NCBI RefSeq assembly: GCF_020524355.2 | Contig: NZ_CP129019.1 | Coordinates: 992,001-1,056,000 of the forward strand | Origin: Mesobacillus subterraneus | Lineage (GTDB): Bacteria > Bacillota > Bacilli > Bacillales > Cytobacillaceae | Reading direction: 5' to 3' | Length of the DNA stretch: 64,000 nucleotides | Shown: positions 30,177-40,104 of the stretch, one piece after another | How the letters are laid out: each line of letters starts with the position of its first letter | Position numbering within the stretch: the first letter of the stretch is position 1 | Program-made: the position numbers and the translations under genes | The notes under the pieces: model-generated | Database searches by the model: none | What the model saw: the letters and a program-made list of their open reading frames with translations, nothing else | Told to the model about the DNA's origin: nothing

Positions 30177-30330
30177 TTTGTTCTTTCATTGGTATTGTTT
30201 AATGAGCTATTCTAGCCGTGACAAATCGATGAGACAGCAAGTGAAGATAAAACCTGTGGTCTTTGAGTTTATTTGGTAAAATAAAGAAGAGTCAAAGAAC
30301 AGGGAATAATATTTTTAGGAGGCAGTTCAT

Positions 30331-31326
30331 ATGGATGCAAGTACAGCATTTGTTTTAGTAGCAATTGCACTTGGGATCATTTTCCTTGGTGTTTTGCTGA
30401 CATTCGTACCGGTAATGCTATGGATTTCAGCATTAGCGGCAGGTGTCAGGGTCAGCATTTTTACGCTGATTGGTATGAGGTTAAGAAGGGTTATCCCGAG
30501 CAGAGTCATCAACCCGATGATCAAAGCGCACAAAGCAGGTTTGAGTGTAACGACAAACCAGCTTGAAAGCCATTATCTTGCGGGCGGTAATGTTGACAGG
30601 GTCGTAAATGCCCTTATTGCTGCACACCGTGCGAATATTGAGCTTTCATTTGAAAGAGCGGCAGCGATTGACCTTGCTGGCCGTGATGTATTAGAAGCTG
30701 TGCAAATGAGTGTAAATCCGAAGGTAATTGAAACGCCATTCATCGCTGGTGTGGCTATGGATGGAATCGAAGTAAAAGCTAAGGCGAGAATCACGGTAAG
30801 AGCAAACATCGACAGACTTGTCGGTGGTGCTGGTGAAGAAACAATCGTTGCCCGTGTAGGTGAGGGTATTGTATCGACAATCGGTTCTTCTGGTAACCAT
30901 AAAAAAGTGTTGGAAAATCCAGATATGATTTCGCAAACAGTCCTTTCAAAAGGTCTGGATGCGGGTACAGCGTTCGAGATCTTATCGATTGATATCGCGG
31001 ACGTTGATATCGGCAAGAACATCGGTGCCGAGCTCCAGACAGAGCAGGCGGAAGCCGATAAGAAGATTGCCCAGGCGAAAGCTGAAGAGCGTCGTGCTAT
31101 GGCCGTAGCTCAAGAACAGGAAATGAAAGCGCGCGTCGAGGAAATGAGAGCGAAGGTCGTCGAGGCTGAAGCGACTGTTCCATTAGCAATGGCGGAAGCG
31201 CTGCGTGAAGGCAATATCGGTGTGATGGATTATATGAATATCCAGAATATCGAAGCGGACACAGACATGAGAGGATCCATTGGCAAACTTTCAAACAATA
31301 AAAAAGATGACAAAAATAATAACTGA
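30331..31326 (+). CDS. floA: Flotillin-like protein FloA
   Basis: A 331-residue scaffold protein of functional membrane microdomains. It has an N-terminal membrane-inserted hydrophobic segment (residues 4-38), an SPFH/band-7 domain, and a C-terminal coiled coil with repeated Ala-Glu motifs ([20 protein letters not shown]). ATG 30331 follows AGGAGG. B. subtilis YqfA/FloA lies at the same place downstream of yqeZ. Confidence 0.96.
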   Translation: MDASTAFVLVAIALGIIFLGVLLTFVPVMLWISALAAGVRVSIFTLIGMRLRRVIPSRVINPMIKAHKAGLSVTTNQLESHYLAGGNVDRVVNALIAAHRANIELSFERAAAIDLAGRDVLEAVQMSVNPKVIETPFIAGVAMDGIEVKAKARITVRANIDRLVGGAGEETIVARVGEGIVSTIGSSGNHKKVLENPDMISQTVLSKGLDAGTAFEILSIDIADVDIGKNIGAELQTEQAEADKKIAQAKAEERRAMAVAQEQEMKARVEEMRAKVVEAEATVPLAMAEALREGNIGVMDYMNIQNIEADTDMRGSIGKLSNNKKDDKNNN

Positions 31327-31360
31327 TGCGAGAACCCGTTAAAAGAAAGGGGGGCTCCTC

Positions 31361-31927
31361 ATGGAACTTTTATTTGTTTTATTTAGTAATCCGGTAGCCC
31401 TGTTTATTCTGATCGGGGTCATCTCCAGTCTTTTTAATAAAAAGAAGCAGGACGGCCAGCAGCCACAGCGCCGTCCTGTCAGGCCGCCCGGTCCGATGCA
31501 ACAGCCTGGACCAGCGAGGCAGCCTCGTCCTGCTCCTGCCCGGAGACAGCCGGCAGAGGCCAAGGTTGAGCCTCGGGCGGAAATCGAAAAAGATTTTGAG
31601 CCCCGTTATGAAACGAGCAGAGACACACAGCGAAGCCGGGAATCAGAAAAACAAGTTCTGCGTGAAACTGGTGTTGAAATCGTAAATGACCTCCAGACGG
31701 TATATCTGGAAAGAAAGCTTCAGTCTGAAGAGCAGATGAACAAACAGAGATCAAGCAACGGACGCATGTCTGGTGAAGGATCGGGACGATTGCAGCAGAA
31801 AAGAGAAGAAAAAGAAACAGAAGTTGTCTTCCAGCCAGACAGGGACACCCTGGTAGAAGGATTGATTTGGTCTGAAGTCCTTGGCAAACCGAGGGCCAAA
31901 AGACCGTACAATCCGCTTCGAAGGTAG
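31361..31927 (+). CDS. Hypothetical membrane-anchored protein in the yqfB position
   Basis: A 188-residue protein that I do not recognise as a named family. Residues 3-25 form one hydrophobic helix (LLFVLFSNPVALFILIGVIS), followed at once by a basic KKK. Residues 30-75 are rich in Pro, Gln, Arg and Ala and should be unstructured. The rest is charged, with runs of Glu/Arg and a possible helical stretch near 105-150. Position after floA matches B. subtilis yqfB. A cytoplasmic tail tied to the membrane next to a flotillin would fit a microdomain accessory role, but that is inference. Confidence 0.75.
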   Translation: MELLFVLFSNPVALFILIGVISSLFNKKKQDGQQPQRRPVRPPGPMQQPGPARQPRPAPARRQPAEAKVEPRAEIEKDFEPRYETSRDTQRSRESEKQVLRETGVEIVNDLQTVYLERKLQSEEQMNKQRSSNGRMSGEGSGRLQQKREEKETEVVFQPDRDTLVEGLIWSEVLGKPRAKRPYNPLRR

Positions 31928-31989
31928 TAGGGATAGTAATTCGCACTAGTTTTGGAAGAATGCCTATCCATAAAGTTAAAAATGGTGCT

Positions 31990-32040
31990 AGAACCTCCTT
32001 TTTTCTCATACATATGAGATGAAAGGGGGTTCTTTTTTTT
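31990..32040 (+). terminator. Terminator of nfeD-floA operon, overlapping the yqfC ribosome-binding site
   Basis: A 13-bp lower stem (31990-32002 with 32021-32033, two G-U pairs) and a short upper stem (CTCAT/ATGAG) are followed by T8 at 32033-32040. The next three bases are the yqfC ATG. The 3' arm AAAGGGGG is the only purine-rich ribosome-binding site for yqfC. Confidence 0.8.
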
Positions 32041-32325
32041 ATGGCAAAAAAATGGAGCCAGTATGTACGCAAATGGATGACACAAAAAATGGATCTTCCT
32101 CAAGATGTCATGATGGATCTCCCTAGAATCACGATGATTGGGCATGTCCATATTTATATAGAGAATCACAGGGGGCTGCTAACTTTTTCTGATGGAGAAG
32201 TGCGATTGATGATTAAAGGCGGCCAGCTTCTCGTTAAGGGAAAAGCATTTGTGATTAAAACAATACTGCCTGAAGAAATCTTGCTTGAAGGAAAAATAGA
32301 TCAGGTGATTTATATAAATGAGTGA
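32041..32325 (+). CDS. yqfC: Sporulation protein YqfC
   Basis: A 94-residue protein of the YabP/YqfC family, beginning MAKKWSQYVRKWMTQKMDLP. The typical middle reads LPRITMIGHVHIYIENHRG, followed by LLTFSDGEVRLMIKGGQLL. Family members are mother-cell sporulation proteins of unclear biochemical role and are coupled to yqfD. The start abuts the T tract of the preceding terminator, so translation initiation depends on bases in that hairpin. No convincing sigma-E promoter was found, only a -10-like CATACATA inside the loop. Confidence 0.9.
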   Translation: MAKKWSQYVRKWMTQKMDLPQDVMMDLPRITMIGHVHIYIENHRGLLTFSDGEVRLMIKGGQLLVKGKAFVIKTILPEEILLEGKIDQVIYINE

Positions 32326-32340
32326 TTGAGGGGGAGACGA

Positions 32341-33579
32341 ATGAAAAACCAATGGATTCACACCTTTTCTGGCACAGTCAAAGTGAAATTGACCGGAAAG
32401 GGTATAGAAAGATTTTTAAATCAGTTGACACGGAGTGGTGTTTCAATATGGAATGTTAAAAAACATGGATCCGAGGCTGTCACCTTTTATGTTAATCTTC
32501 AGGATGTAAAAAAGCTGAGAATTCCAGCAAGGAACAGCCATTGCAAAATCAGGTTTTTAGAGAGGGTGGGCGGCCCTTTCTTATTGAGGAAATTATGGAC
32601 AAACAGTGGATTTTTAGCGGGAGCATTTTTATTTTTAGGTTTGATGATTCTTCTTTCTAACATGGTTTGGGGCATAGAGATAAAAGGGGCGAGCCCGGCA
32701 ACGGAACACCAGATTCGCAAAGAATTGGACAGGATGGGGATCGGCTTCGGGAAAATGCAATTTTCTATAGATAGTGTGGAGAGTATACAGAGGGAACTGA
32801 CAGATAAAGTAGGAGCCCTGACATGGATAGGTGTGGAACTGAAAGGGACGACCTATCATTTTCAGGCTGTGGAAAAGAGTGAGCCGGAAAAAGCAGAAGT
32901 AATTGGGCCTAGGAACCTGGTAGCAAAAAGGAAAGCAGCCATCGTCAAAATTTTTGTGGAAAAAGGGGAGCCGGTTGTTGAGGTGAATGATTATGTAATG
33001 CCAGGCCAGCTTCTCGTTTCTGGTCTATATGGAAAAGAAGATGACCTGAAAGTTGTGGCGGCTGAAGGTGAAATCCTTGGCGAGACATGGTATTCCACGA
33101 AGGTGGAGTTGCCTTTGAAGAGTACGTTCCAAGTATATAATGGGAATGAGAAAAAGAAATTTTCCCTCGTGATCGGCGGTAAAGCCCTGCCTGTCTGGGG
33201 ATTTGGAAAACCAGAATTCAGCGAATATGAAATAGAAGTATCTGAACAGCCGATAAAGCTTTTGAAATGGGAACTTCCCATAAAGGTTGAAAAAAAGACG
33301 ATCAGGGAGCGGGAACAGGTAACACGCATCTATACAAAGAAGGAAGCGGTTGAAAGTGCAAAAGAATTAGCGAGGAAGAATATAAAAAACTATCTTCCTG
33401 AAAATGCTATCATTAAAGGGGAAAAAATTTTACATCAGTCAATTGAGAATGATAAAGTAAATCTAACCACACATTTTACAATCATTGAAGATATAGCAGA
33501 AGGACAACCAATTATCAAGGAGACTGAGAATGACAGAAGACTTAAAAACGATGGAAATACAACTAGCGAACCCCACTGA
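32341..33579 (+). CDS. yqfD: Sporulation protein YqfD
   Basis: A 412-residue membrane protein of the YqfD family, made in the mother cell during sporulation. A cytoplasmic N-terminus (MKNQWIHTFSGTVKVKLTG) precedes one membrane helix near residues 90-112 (FLAGAFLFLGLMILLSNMVW). A large presumably external domain follows. ATG 32341 is preceded by GGGGGAG; the upstream TTG is rejected. The last 50 bp overlap the start of phoH. Confidence 0.92.
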   Translation: MKNQWIHTFSGTVKVKLTGKGIERFLNQLTRSGVSIWNVKKHGSEAVTFYVNLQDVKKLRIPARNSHCKIRFLERVGGPFLLRKLWTNSGFLAGAFLFLGLMILLSNMVWGIEIKGASPATEHQIRKELDRMGIGFGKMQFSIDSVESIQRELTDKVGALTWIGVELKGTTYHFQAVEKSEPEKAEVIGPRNLVAKRKAAIVKIFVEKGEPVVEVNDYVMPGQLLVSGLYGKEDDLKVVAAEGEILGETWYSTKVELPLKSTFQVYNGNEKKKFSLVIGGKALPVWGFGKPEFSEYEIEVSEQPIKLLKWELPIKVEKKTIREREQVTRIYTKKEAVESAKELARKNIKNYLPENAIIKGEKILHQSIENDKVNLTTHFTIIEDIAEGQPIIKETENDRRLKNDGNTTSEPH

Positions 33580-34489
33580 AGCCATTTCATTATTCGGCAA
33601 TGCAGATATGAACCTTAAGCTGATTGAACAGGAGCTTGGTGTCTCGATCGTGACCCGGGGAGAGGCAGTAGGAATCTCAGGACCGGAGGACAAGGTTGAG
33701 TTAGCTCAGGCTGTTTTGGACAATCTGCTTGCTGTTATCAGGAAAGGAATCAGCATTAGCCAGAGAGAAGCTATTTACGCGATCCAAATGGCTGAAAAGG
33801 GAACCTTGGAATATTTCAAGGATTTATACGATGAAGAAATCAGCAAAAACGTAAAGGGTAAATCGATCAGGGTCAAGACGCTCGGACAAAGACACTATGT
33901 TAACGCTATTAAAAGCCGCGATCTTGTTTTTGGAATTGGGCCTGCTGGTACTGGTAAAACGTATCTTGCGGTCGTTATGGCAGTCATGGCACTTAAGAAT
34001 GGCACTGTATCCAAAATTATCTTAACAAGGCCAGCCGTAGAGGCTGGAGAAAGCCTTGGCTTCCTTCCAGGAGACTTGAAGGAGAAGGTAGACCCTTATC
34101 TCCGCCCGTTATACGATGCCCTGCACGATATCCTTGGTACAGAACATACATTGCGTCTGATAGAAAGAGGGACGATTGAAATTGCACCTCTTGCCTATAT
34201 GCGCGGGAGGACTCTCGATGATGCATTTGTGATCCTGGACGAGGCGCAGAATACGACTCAGGCACAGATGAAGATGTTTCTGACTCGCCTGGGATTTGGA
34301 TCTAAAATGATCATTACTGGAGATACTTCCCAGATTGATTTGCCAAAGGGTGCAAAATCTGGGCTGGTTGAGGCTGATAGAATCTTAAACGGTGTATCTG
34401 GAATCTCCTTTGTGCACCTCGAACAAGCTGATGTAGTGCGACACCCACTTGTTGGTCGCATCATTGAAGCATATGGCAAAAATGAATAA
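33530..34489 (+). CDS. phoH: PhoH family ATPase (PhoL/YbeZ)
   Basis: A 319-residue PhoH-like P-loop ATPase. Walker A is GIGPAGTGKTYLA, Walker B FVILDEAQN. TRLGFGSKMIITGDTSQIDL completes the conserved core. An N-terminal KH-like region is present. PhoH homologues are linked with YbeY and RNA metabolism; ybeY lies three kb downstream in the same direction. The start ATG 33530 is within the yqfD coding region with AAGGAGA before it. Confidence 0.93.
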   Translation: MTEDLKTMEIQLANPTEAISLFGNADMNLKLIEQELGVSIVTRGEAVGISGPEDKVELAQAVLDNLLAVIRKGISISQREAIYAIQMAEKGTLEYFKDLYDEEISKNVKGKSIRVKTLGQRHYVNAIKSRDLVFGIGPAGTGKTYLAVVMAVMALKNGTVSKIILTRPAVEAGESLGFLPGDLKEKVDPYLRPLYDALHDILGTEHTLRLIERGTIEIAPLAYMRGRTLDDAFVILDEAQNTTQAQMKMFLTRLGFGSKMIITGDTSQIDLPKGAKSGLVEADRILNGVSGISFVHLEQADVVRHPLVGRIIEAYGKNE

Positions 34490-34499
34490 ACACCTTAGT

Positions 34500-34528
34500 C
34501 CGCTCTTGGCAACCAAGAGCGGATTTTT
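34500..34528 (+). terminator. Terminator after phoH
   Basis: A 10-bp perfect stem CCGCTCTTGG/CCAAGAGCGG with a 3-base loop is followed by ATTTTTG. Confidence 0.85.
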
Positions 34529-34740
34529 GCTTCCGAAGGTGTATGAAGGAAAAAAGGGAGATAATCATCTTTTCCCCCTCCCTCCGCTTTCCCGCAGTTA
34601 GGTCTAATTTTAAATAGAGATGAAAGTTTAGAGAAAAACTGATATGATGGTACATAAAGTCAGGTGTATTTCCCAGTTATTCTCAAACTGACTCCATTGT
34701 ATTTAATATTTACATAAAATCTAGATACACTTTAAGTAGA

Positions 34741-35508
34741 GTCTAGCCCCAGCGCCTAGCCAATTTTCATCATCGAAAGTGCTTCCTCGAGTATCTTGGG
34801 ATAAGCGTCAGCTTTGAGCAGCTCGAGACGTTTGTCTAGCTGCGGCTCCTAACTCCTCGAGACGCTTCGGTCCTGCCAATGAAGTCAAAGAGCGACTTCA
34901 CTGTCAAGCCCTCCAGCGCTTGTCGGAGTTGGGCAGTCGCCTCCGCTTTTCAAATTCGGTCCTGCCAATGAAGTCAAAGAACGACTTCATTGGCAGGTCC
35001 TCCAGCGCTTGTCGGGCCTGAACGAGGCGCTTACGCTTTTCGTTTTCTAAAAGTATAAACTTTTAAACTTAGATTCGTGTCTAGCTTCAGCGTCTAGCCC
35101 CTCGAGTCGCTTCGGTCCTGCCAATGAAGTCAAAGAACGACTTCACTGACAGGTCCTCCAGCGCTTGTCGGGCCTGAACGAGGCGCTTACGCTTTTCGTT
35201 TTCTAAAAGTATAAACTTTTAAACTTAGATTCGTGTCTAGCTTCAGCGCCTAGCCCCTCGAGTCGCTTCGGTCCTGCCAATGAAGTCAAAGAACGACTTC
35301 ATTGGCAGGTCCTCCAGCGCTTGTCGGGCCTGAACGAGGCGCTTACGCTTTTCGTTTTCTAAAAGTATAAACTTTTAAACTTAGATTCGTGTCTAGCTTC
35401 AGCGCCTAGCCCCTCGAGTCGCTTCGGTCCTGCCAATGAAGTCAAAGAACGACTTCACTGACAGGTCCTCCAGCGCTTGTCGGGCCTGAACGAGGCGCTT
35501 ACGCTTTT
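34741..35508. repeat. 156-bp tandem repeat region with a degenerate leading copy
   Basis: The landmark TTCGGTCCTGCC recurs at about 34866, 34956, 35111, 35267 and 35423. The last three steps are 155, 156 and 156 bp. A full unit contains CTGCCAATGAAGTC and its complement GACTTCATTGGCAG around a 7-base loop, a second hairpin AAAAGT-ATAA-ACTTTT, and GC-rich ends related to CTAGCTTCAGCGCC and GAGGCGCTTACGC. Units alternate between ATTGGCAG and ACTGACAG in the hairpin arm. No coding frame is seen over 34529-35526. The last unit ends 3 bp before the AGGAGGG of pgpH. Confidence 0.92.
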
Positions 35509-35526
35509 CAAATAGGAGGGTTGTTA

Positions 35527-37710
35527 ATGAATAAGCTGCAGGTCCGATTAACTTCCATTTTGAACTTGCTGAATATAAAAATCTTTCGCATTTTGTTATT
35601 TTTGCTGATTGGTGTCGTGATGTATTCGGCGATGTACAGCAATGTTAAGCCTGAAAAGCTTAAGTTGGAGCAGTTCTCTGTGGCTGAGCAAACCATCCGG
35701 TCACCTATTACGATTGAGGATAAAGAAAGTACAGATGCAAACTACAGGAAAGCGGTCGAATTAGTAAAGGATGTTTACAGAGTCAAGAGTGAATATGCAC
35801 AGAACAGGGTTGATTTGGTCACTTCGATTTTTGGTTCGGTTTCAGAAGTGAATGACGAGGTGAAGGAAGAGCTTGACCAAAAGAAAAAAGCAGCCGAAGA
35901 CGCAGATGGGGAAGATGCACCTGCACCTGAAGAGCCAACAATTGAGGAAAAACTGGCTAAGCTGAAAATGAAATTGACTGAGAATGAAACAAAAGCTCTT
36001 TCTGATGAAGTGTTCATTGCTTTGCTTCAATCTTCGAAGGAAGAACTGCTGGTTGCCAAAGACCTGACTGTTACAGCTATCAACAATACGATGAAACGCA
36101 GTGTTCCTGCAGATGAAGTAGAGAATGCAAAACTTAACGTAGAGGAAGAATTAAAGTATACCAGTTTAAGCAGCAGTTTAAAGAAAGCTGTTATCGAACT
36201 CGGCCGGTATGCGGTCGTCCAAAATGAGTTCTACGACCCTGAAGCTACTGAGGAGTTGCGCCAGCAGGCTATGGAAAATGTGGAACCTGTTAGGATCCTT
36301 GAGGGACAAATTCTGGTGGATGAGGGTCAGTTGATCAGCCGGGACGTCTATAAAAAACTCAAGCTGGTCGGTTTGTTGGAAAGTGAAAATTCTTTTAAAC
36401 CTTTTATCGGGCTGGCTATGCTCGTAGCGTTAGTACTATTTGCGCTGTTTGTCGTTTTCAACGAGATGGAAAACCCTGATAAAAAACAGAAGAACCTTTT
36501 GATATTCAGTATTATTTTTATTACTTCTATATTGTTGATGAAGATGGTCAGTCTTTTTGACGAATTTGAATACTCGGAAATTGGCTATATTTTCCCTGCA
36601 GCAATGGGGGCGATGTTGATCAAGATTTTAATCAATGAACGACTGGCTCTGTTTCAGATGGCAATCCTTGCAATCTGCGGGACGATCATCTTTAATGAAG
36701 GCATTACAGGCACATTGAATGTCACCATAGGTATTTACATTTTAATCAGCGGTCTGGCGGCAATTTTGTTCTTACAGAAACAGAGCAGACGATCAAAGAT
36801 TTTACAAGCGGGTCTGAGTGTGTCGGTCGTTAACCTGATTGTTATCCTTTCGATTCTGTTTTTAAGAAACAGTCAATATTCGGGTCTTGAATACGGGTTT
36901 TATTTTATCGCAGCGTTCGTTTCAGGGACCGTTTCAGCAGTATTGACGATTGGTTTGCTGCCGTTTTTTGAAGCAGGGTTTGGCATTCTTTCAACTTTAA
37001 GGCTGATTGAGCTTTCCAATCCAAACCACCCGCTTTTAAGAAAGATACTTACGGAAGCTCCTGGCACTTATCACCATAGTGTCATGGTGGCTAATTTATC
37101 TGAAGCGGCATGTGAGGCAATCGGGGCTAACGACCTTCTTGCCAGGGTCGGATGTTATTATCATGACATTGGGAAGACGAAGCGTCCGCAATTCTTTATT
37201 GAAAATCAGATTAACATGGATAATCCTCATGATAAATTGCCGGCGTTGACAAGTAAAAATATCATCATCGCCCATGCGACTGACGGAGCGGAGATGCTTC
37301 GAAAGCATCGGATGCCAAAAGAAATCATTGATATAGCAGAACAGCACCATGGAACTACGCTGCTAAAATTCTTTTACCATAAAGAAGTGCAAAGCGGGCA
37401 TGAGGTTAAGGAGGAGGATTTCCGCTATCCTGGACCAAAGCCGCAAACGAAAGAGTCTGCGGTCATTGGGATTGCGGATAGTGTGGAAGCTGCTGTGCGT
37501 TCGATGGCGCACCCGACTCATGAACAAATTGAAAATTTGGTACACAATATAATTGGGGATCGGCTTCAGGATGGCCAGCTAAGTGAGTGCGATATTACGC
37601 TGAAAGAGCTGGACACCGTCGCTGATACACTTTGTGAAACCTTAAAGGGAATATTTCACTCAAGAATAGAATATCCAGAAATGAATAAGCAGAAGGTGAA
37701 GCAGGCATGA
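35527..37710 (+). CDS. pgpH: Cyclic-di-AMP phosphodiesterase PgpH (7TM-HD)
   Basis: A 727-residue protein with an N-terminal membrane helix (residues 18-38), an extracellular 7TMR-HDED region, seven membrane helices at about 290-480 and a cytoplasmic HD domain. The HD residues are in [31 protein letters not shown] and IAEQHHGTT. In Listeria PgpH hydrolyses c-di-AMP. ATG 35527 follows AGGAGGG; TTG 35521 overlaps it. It is separated from phoH by the repeat region, and its stop overlaps the ybeY start (ATGA). Confidence 0.93.
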   Translation: MNKLQVRLTSILNLLNIKIFRILLFLLIGVVMYSAMYSNVKPEKLKLEQFSVAEQTIRSPITIEDKESTDANYRKAVELVKDVYRVKSEYAQNRVDLVTSIFGSVSEVNDEVKEELDQKKKAAEDADGEDAPAPEEPTIEEKLAKLKMKLTENETKALSDEVFIALLQSSKEELLVAKDLTVTAINNTMKRSVPADEVENAKLNVEEELKYTSLSSSLKKAVIELGRYAVVQNEFYDPEATEELRQQAMENVEPVRILEGQILVDEGQLISRDVYKKLKLVGLLESENSFKPFIGLAMLVALVLFALFVVFNEMENPDKKQKNLLIFSIIFITSILLMKMVSLFDEFEYSEIGYIFPAAMGAMLIKILINERLALFQMAILAICGTIIFNEGITGTLNVTIGIYILISGLAAILFLQKQSRRSKILQAGLSVSVVNLIVILSILFLRNSQYSGLEYGFYFIAAFVSGTVSAVLTIGLLPFFEAGFGILSTLRLIELSNPNHPLLRKILTEAPGTYHHSVMVANLSEAACEAIGANDLLARVGCYYHDIGKTKRPQFFIENQINMDNPHDKLPALTSKNIIIAHATDGAEMLRKHRMPKEIIDIAEQHHGTTLLKFFYHKEVQSGHEVKEEDFRYPGPKPQTKESAVIGIADSVEAAVRSMAHPTHEQIENLVHNIIGDRLQDGQLSECDITLKELDTVADTLCETLKGIFHSRIEYPEMNKQKVKQA

Positions 37711-38177
37711 GTTTAGAAATCGATTTTTTGGATGAAATAAATGAACTAACACAGGAAGAAATAATTAAAATAGAAAATTTGTTGAACTATACAGCAGATA
37801 AAGAGAATGTCCAGGACGGGAGCGAACTATCCGTTACCTTTGTATCGAATGAAAGGATCCAAGAGATAAACCGTGAATATCGGGACAAGGATCGCCCGAC
37901 AGACGTCATTTCTTTCGCACTGGAGGAAATGGGTGAAGGGGAGCTTGAAATAATTGGTGCTGATATACCGAGGGTGTTAGGCGATATTATCATTTCCATT
38001 CCAAGGGCAAGGGAACAGGCTGAAGAATATAACCATTCCTTCATGAGGGAACTTGGTTTCCTTGCGGTACATGGTCTTTTGCATTTATTAGGCTATGACC
38101 ATATGAACGAACAGGATGAAAAGCAAATGTTTGACAGGCAAAAAGAAATTCTGGATGGGTTTGGTCTTGGCCGCTGA
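37707..38177 (+). CDS. ybeY: Endoribonuclease YbeY (16S rRNA maturation)
   Basis: A 156-residue metalloprotein. The zinc signature [11 protein letters not shown] lies near residues 119-129. [14 protein letters not shown] is the other conserved block. YbeY acts in 16S rRNA 3'-end maturation and ribosome quality control. It shares ATGA with the pgpH stop, and its 3' end overlaps the presumed dgkA start. Confidence 0.95.
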   Translation: MSLEIDFLDEINELTQEEIIKIENLLNYTADKENVQDGSELSVTFVSNERIQEINREYRDKDRPTDVISFALEEMGEGELEIIGADIPRVLGDIIISIPRAREQAEEYNHSFMRELGFLAVHGLLHLLGYDHMNEQDEKQMFDRQKEILDGFGLGR

Positions 38178-38547
38178 TAAACAGAGGAAGCATCCATTGG
38201 CTTCCTCTTTCAAATTTGGTTTCGAGGGAATCATTGCAGCTGCAGCAAAGGAACGAAATGTGCAAATCCATCTGGCTATTTCTGTTATCGTCATTTTAGC
38301 CGGGTTTATTTTTTCGATTAACAAATACGAATGGATGGCCATTATCCTATCCATTGGCGGAATGCTTTCGCTGGAAATGATGAATACGGCAATTGAAAGA
38401 ACCGTTGATATGTACACGAAAGAATACCACCCGCTTGCAAAGGAGGCAAAAGATATCGCTGCAGGTGCCGTCCTGGTATTTGCGATTGCCAGTGTCATGA
38501 TTGGACTAATCATTTTCCTGCCAAGAATAGTTGCATGGTTTAATTAG
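38155..38547 (+). CDS. dgkA: Diacylglycerol/undecaprenol kinase DgkA
   Basis: A roughly 130-residue small integral membrane kinase. The family core [20 protein letters not shown], the catalytic glutamate region [16 protein letters not shown] and three hydrophobic segments are present. Gram-positive DgkA mainly phosphorylates undecaprenol for cell-wall precursor recycling. The start is uncertain: ATG 38155 overlaps ybeY by 23 bp, and TTG codons at 38161 and 38167 are alternatives. In B. subtilis cdd follows dgkA; here era comes next. Confidence 0.9.
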   Translation: MGLVLAADKQRKHPLASSFKFGFEGIIAAAAKERNVQIHLAISVIVILAGFIFSINKYEWMAIILSIGGMLSLEMMNTAIERTVDMYTKEYHPLAKEAKDIAAGAVLVFAIASVMIGLIIFLPRIVAWFN

Positions 38548-38574
38548 TTGTCCATATAGAGGGCAACTTTTTTT
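38546..38574 (+). terminator. Terminator after dgkA
   Basis: An 8-bp stem AGTTGTCC/GGGCAACT (one G-U pair) is followed by seven T residues at 38568-38574. Confidence 0.8.
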
Positions 38575-38828
38575 GTAATTGGTTCATTAGTTTTTTATCC
38601 ATGACGAGCGGGGTTGAAGATTGTTTTACCATCAAAAGCACTGCAATATCCCACCTCATGTTTGTACCAATTTGAAAACAGGGGAAAACTCCAGTAAAAT
38701 ATCATCACAGTGTATAAACAGTGCTTGTATGTTTTTAGAAAATTTAAAATTTTATATTTCATTTTTGCTACAAACGATGAAATCACACTGAAAATAAGTT
38801 AAAATAAAGTGGAGAAGGGAAATACAGT

Positions 38829-39759
38829 ATGAACTTTAATAATCAAGGCAATAACAATGAATCTCACAAATCAGGCTTCATTTCAATCATTGGCAGACCT
38901 AATGTAGGAAAGTCGACCTTTCTTAACAGGGTAATTGGGCAAAAGATTGCGATTATGAGTGATAAGCCGCAAACGACCCGTAATAAGGTTCAGGGTGTCC
39001 TTACACTTGATGATTCACAGCTGATCTTCATCGACACTCCTGGAATCCATAAACCAAAGCACAGGCTTGGCGATTTCATGATGAAGGTTGCACAAAATAC
39101 TTTAAAAGAAGTCGATCTCGTATTGTTTATGGTCAATGCCCAGGAAGGATATGGCCGCGGGGAAGAATTTATTATTGAGAAACTTCAAAATGTTAAAACG
39201 CCAGTTTTCCTTGTCATCAATAAAATTGATTTAATCCATCCTGATGAGTTGTTTAAATTAATCGATTCCTACAATGAAAAGTTCAATTTCGCTGAAATTG
39301 TGCCGATATCTGCTCTTGAAGGAAACAATATTGAGAAGCTTCTGGAGCAAATCAAGGAGAAAATGCCAGAAGGGCCCGCAATTTTATCCCGCTGACCAGG
39401 TAACAGACCATCCAGAGCGTTTCATTGTTTCTGAACTGATCAGGGAAAAAGCGCTGCACTTGACGAGAGAAGAAATTCCTCATTCGCTTGCAGTTGTAAT
39501 TGAAAAGATGGAACGTCAGCCTGAAAAAGAAATGGTGCATGTCATGGCTACGATCATTGTCGAGAGGGATTCCCAAAAGGGCATCATCATTGGCAAGCAG
39601 GGCGGTATGCTGAAGGAAATTGGCAAAAGGGCGCGTCATGATATCGAGAATCTGCTCGGTACTAAAGTATTTCTGGAATTATGGGTAAAGGTTCAGAAGG
39701 ATTGGAGAAACAAAGCCACACAGCTTCGTGATTATGGTTTCAGGGAAGATGAGTATTAA
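38829..39759 (+). CDS. era: GTPase Era (frame broken by one extra base)
   Basis: Era binds 16S rRNA and is needed for 30S maturation. The GTPase domain has [27 protein letters not shown] and NKIDLI. The C-terminal KH domain carries [18 protein letters not shown]. Translation from ATG 38829 stops at 39393-39395 after GPAILSR. Dropping one C from CCC 39375-39377 restores [17 protein letters not shown] and a product of about 309 residues, close to the family norm. Era is essential in most bacteria, so an error in the sequence is more likely than a real mutation. Confidence 0.92.
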
Positions 39760-39929
39760 TCCTGTTTGCAAAATGCTCCCTCATTAACATATTAATGGGT
39801 TGCAAACATTATTCATAAATAGGATTAACAATTTTTATGTAACATGAAAATCTGATTGACAGGCTATGATATTCATAAGGATTTGGGATAAATAAATTGC
39901 TAGTGAAAAATTGAAAGGTGGGGTTTTCG

Positions 39930-40073
39930 ATGTTGGATTTTACCTGGAAGGTGTTCTCTCACACAGGTAACATTGACACATATCTTCTCTTTAAGGAATT
40001 AGAGAAAGACGATCAAGAAATACCCGGTTATCAGGAGGAAGAACTAGCAGAAATTGATTTTCCAATCTCATAG
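39930..40073 (+). CDS. yqzL: YqzL family small protein
   Basis: A 47-residue protein, MLDFTWKVFSHTGNIDTYLLF followed by an acidic tail (KELEKDDQEIPGYQEEELAE). It strongly resembles YqzL, which lies between era and recO in Bacillus. ATG 39930 follows AAAGGTGGGG. It precedes recO by 31 bp. Function unknown. Confidence 0.88.
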   Translation: MLDFTWKVFSHTGNIDTYLLFKELEKDDQEIPGYQEEELAEIDFPIS

Positions 40074-40104
40074 GTTTGTCTGTAGTAATGGATGGTGACA
40101 GCTG

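Noticed and set aside
31720-32169. 149-residue minus-strand frame across yqfB and yqfC
   Set aside because: It runs antisense to two genes with better start sites and crosses a terminator.
39274-39759. Separate KH-domain protein
   Set aside because: It is the C-terminal domain of Era displaced by one base; its N-terminal part is out-of-frame Era sequence.
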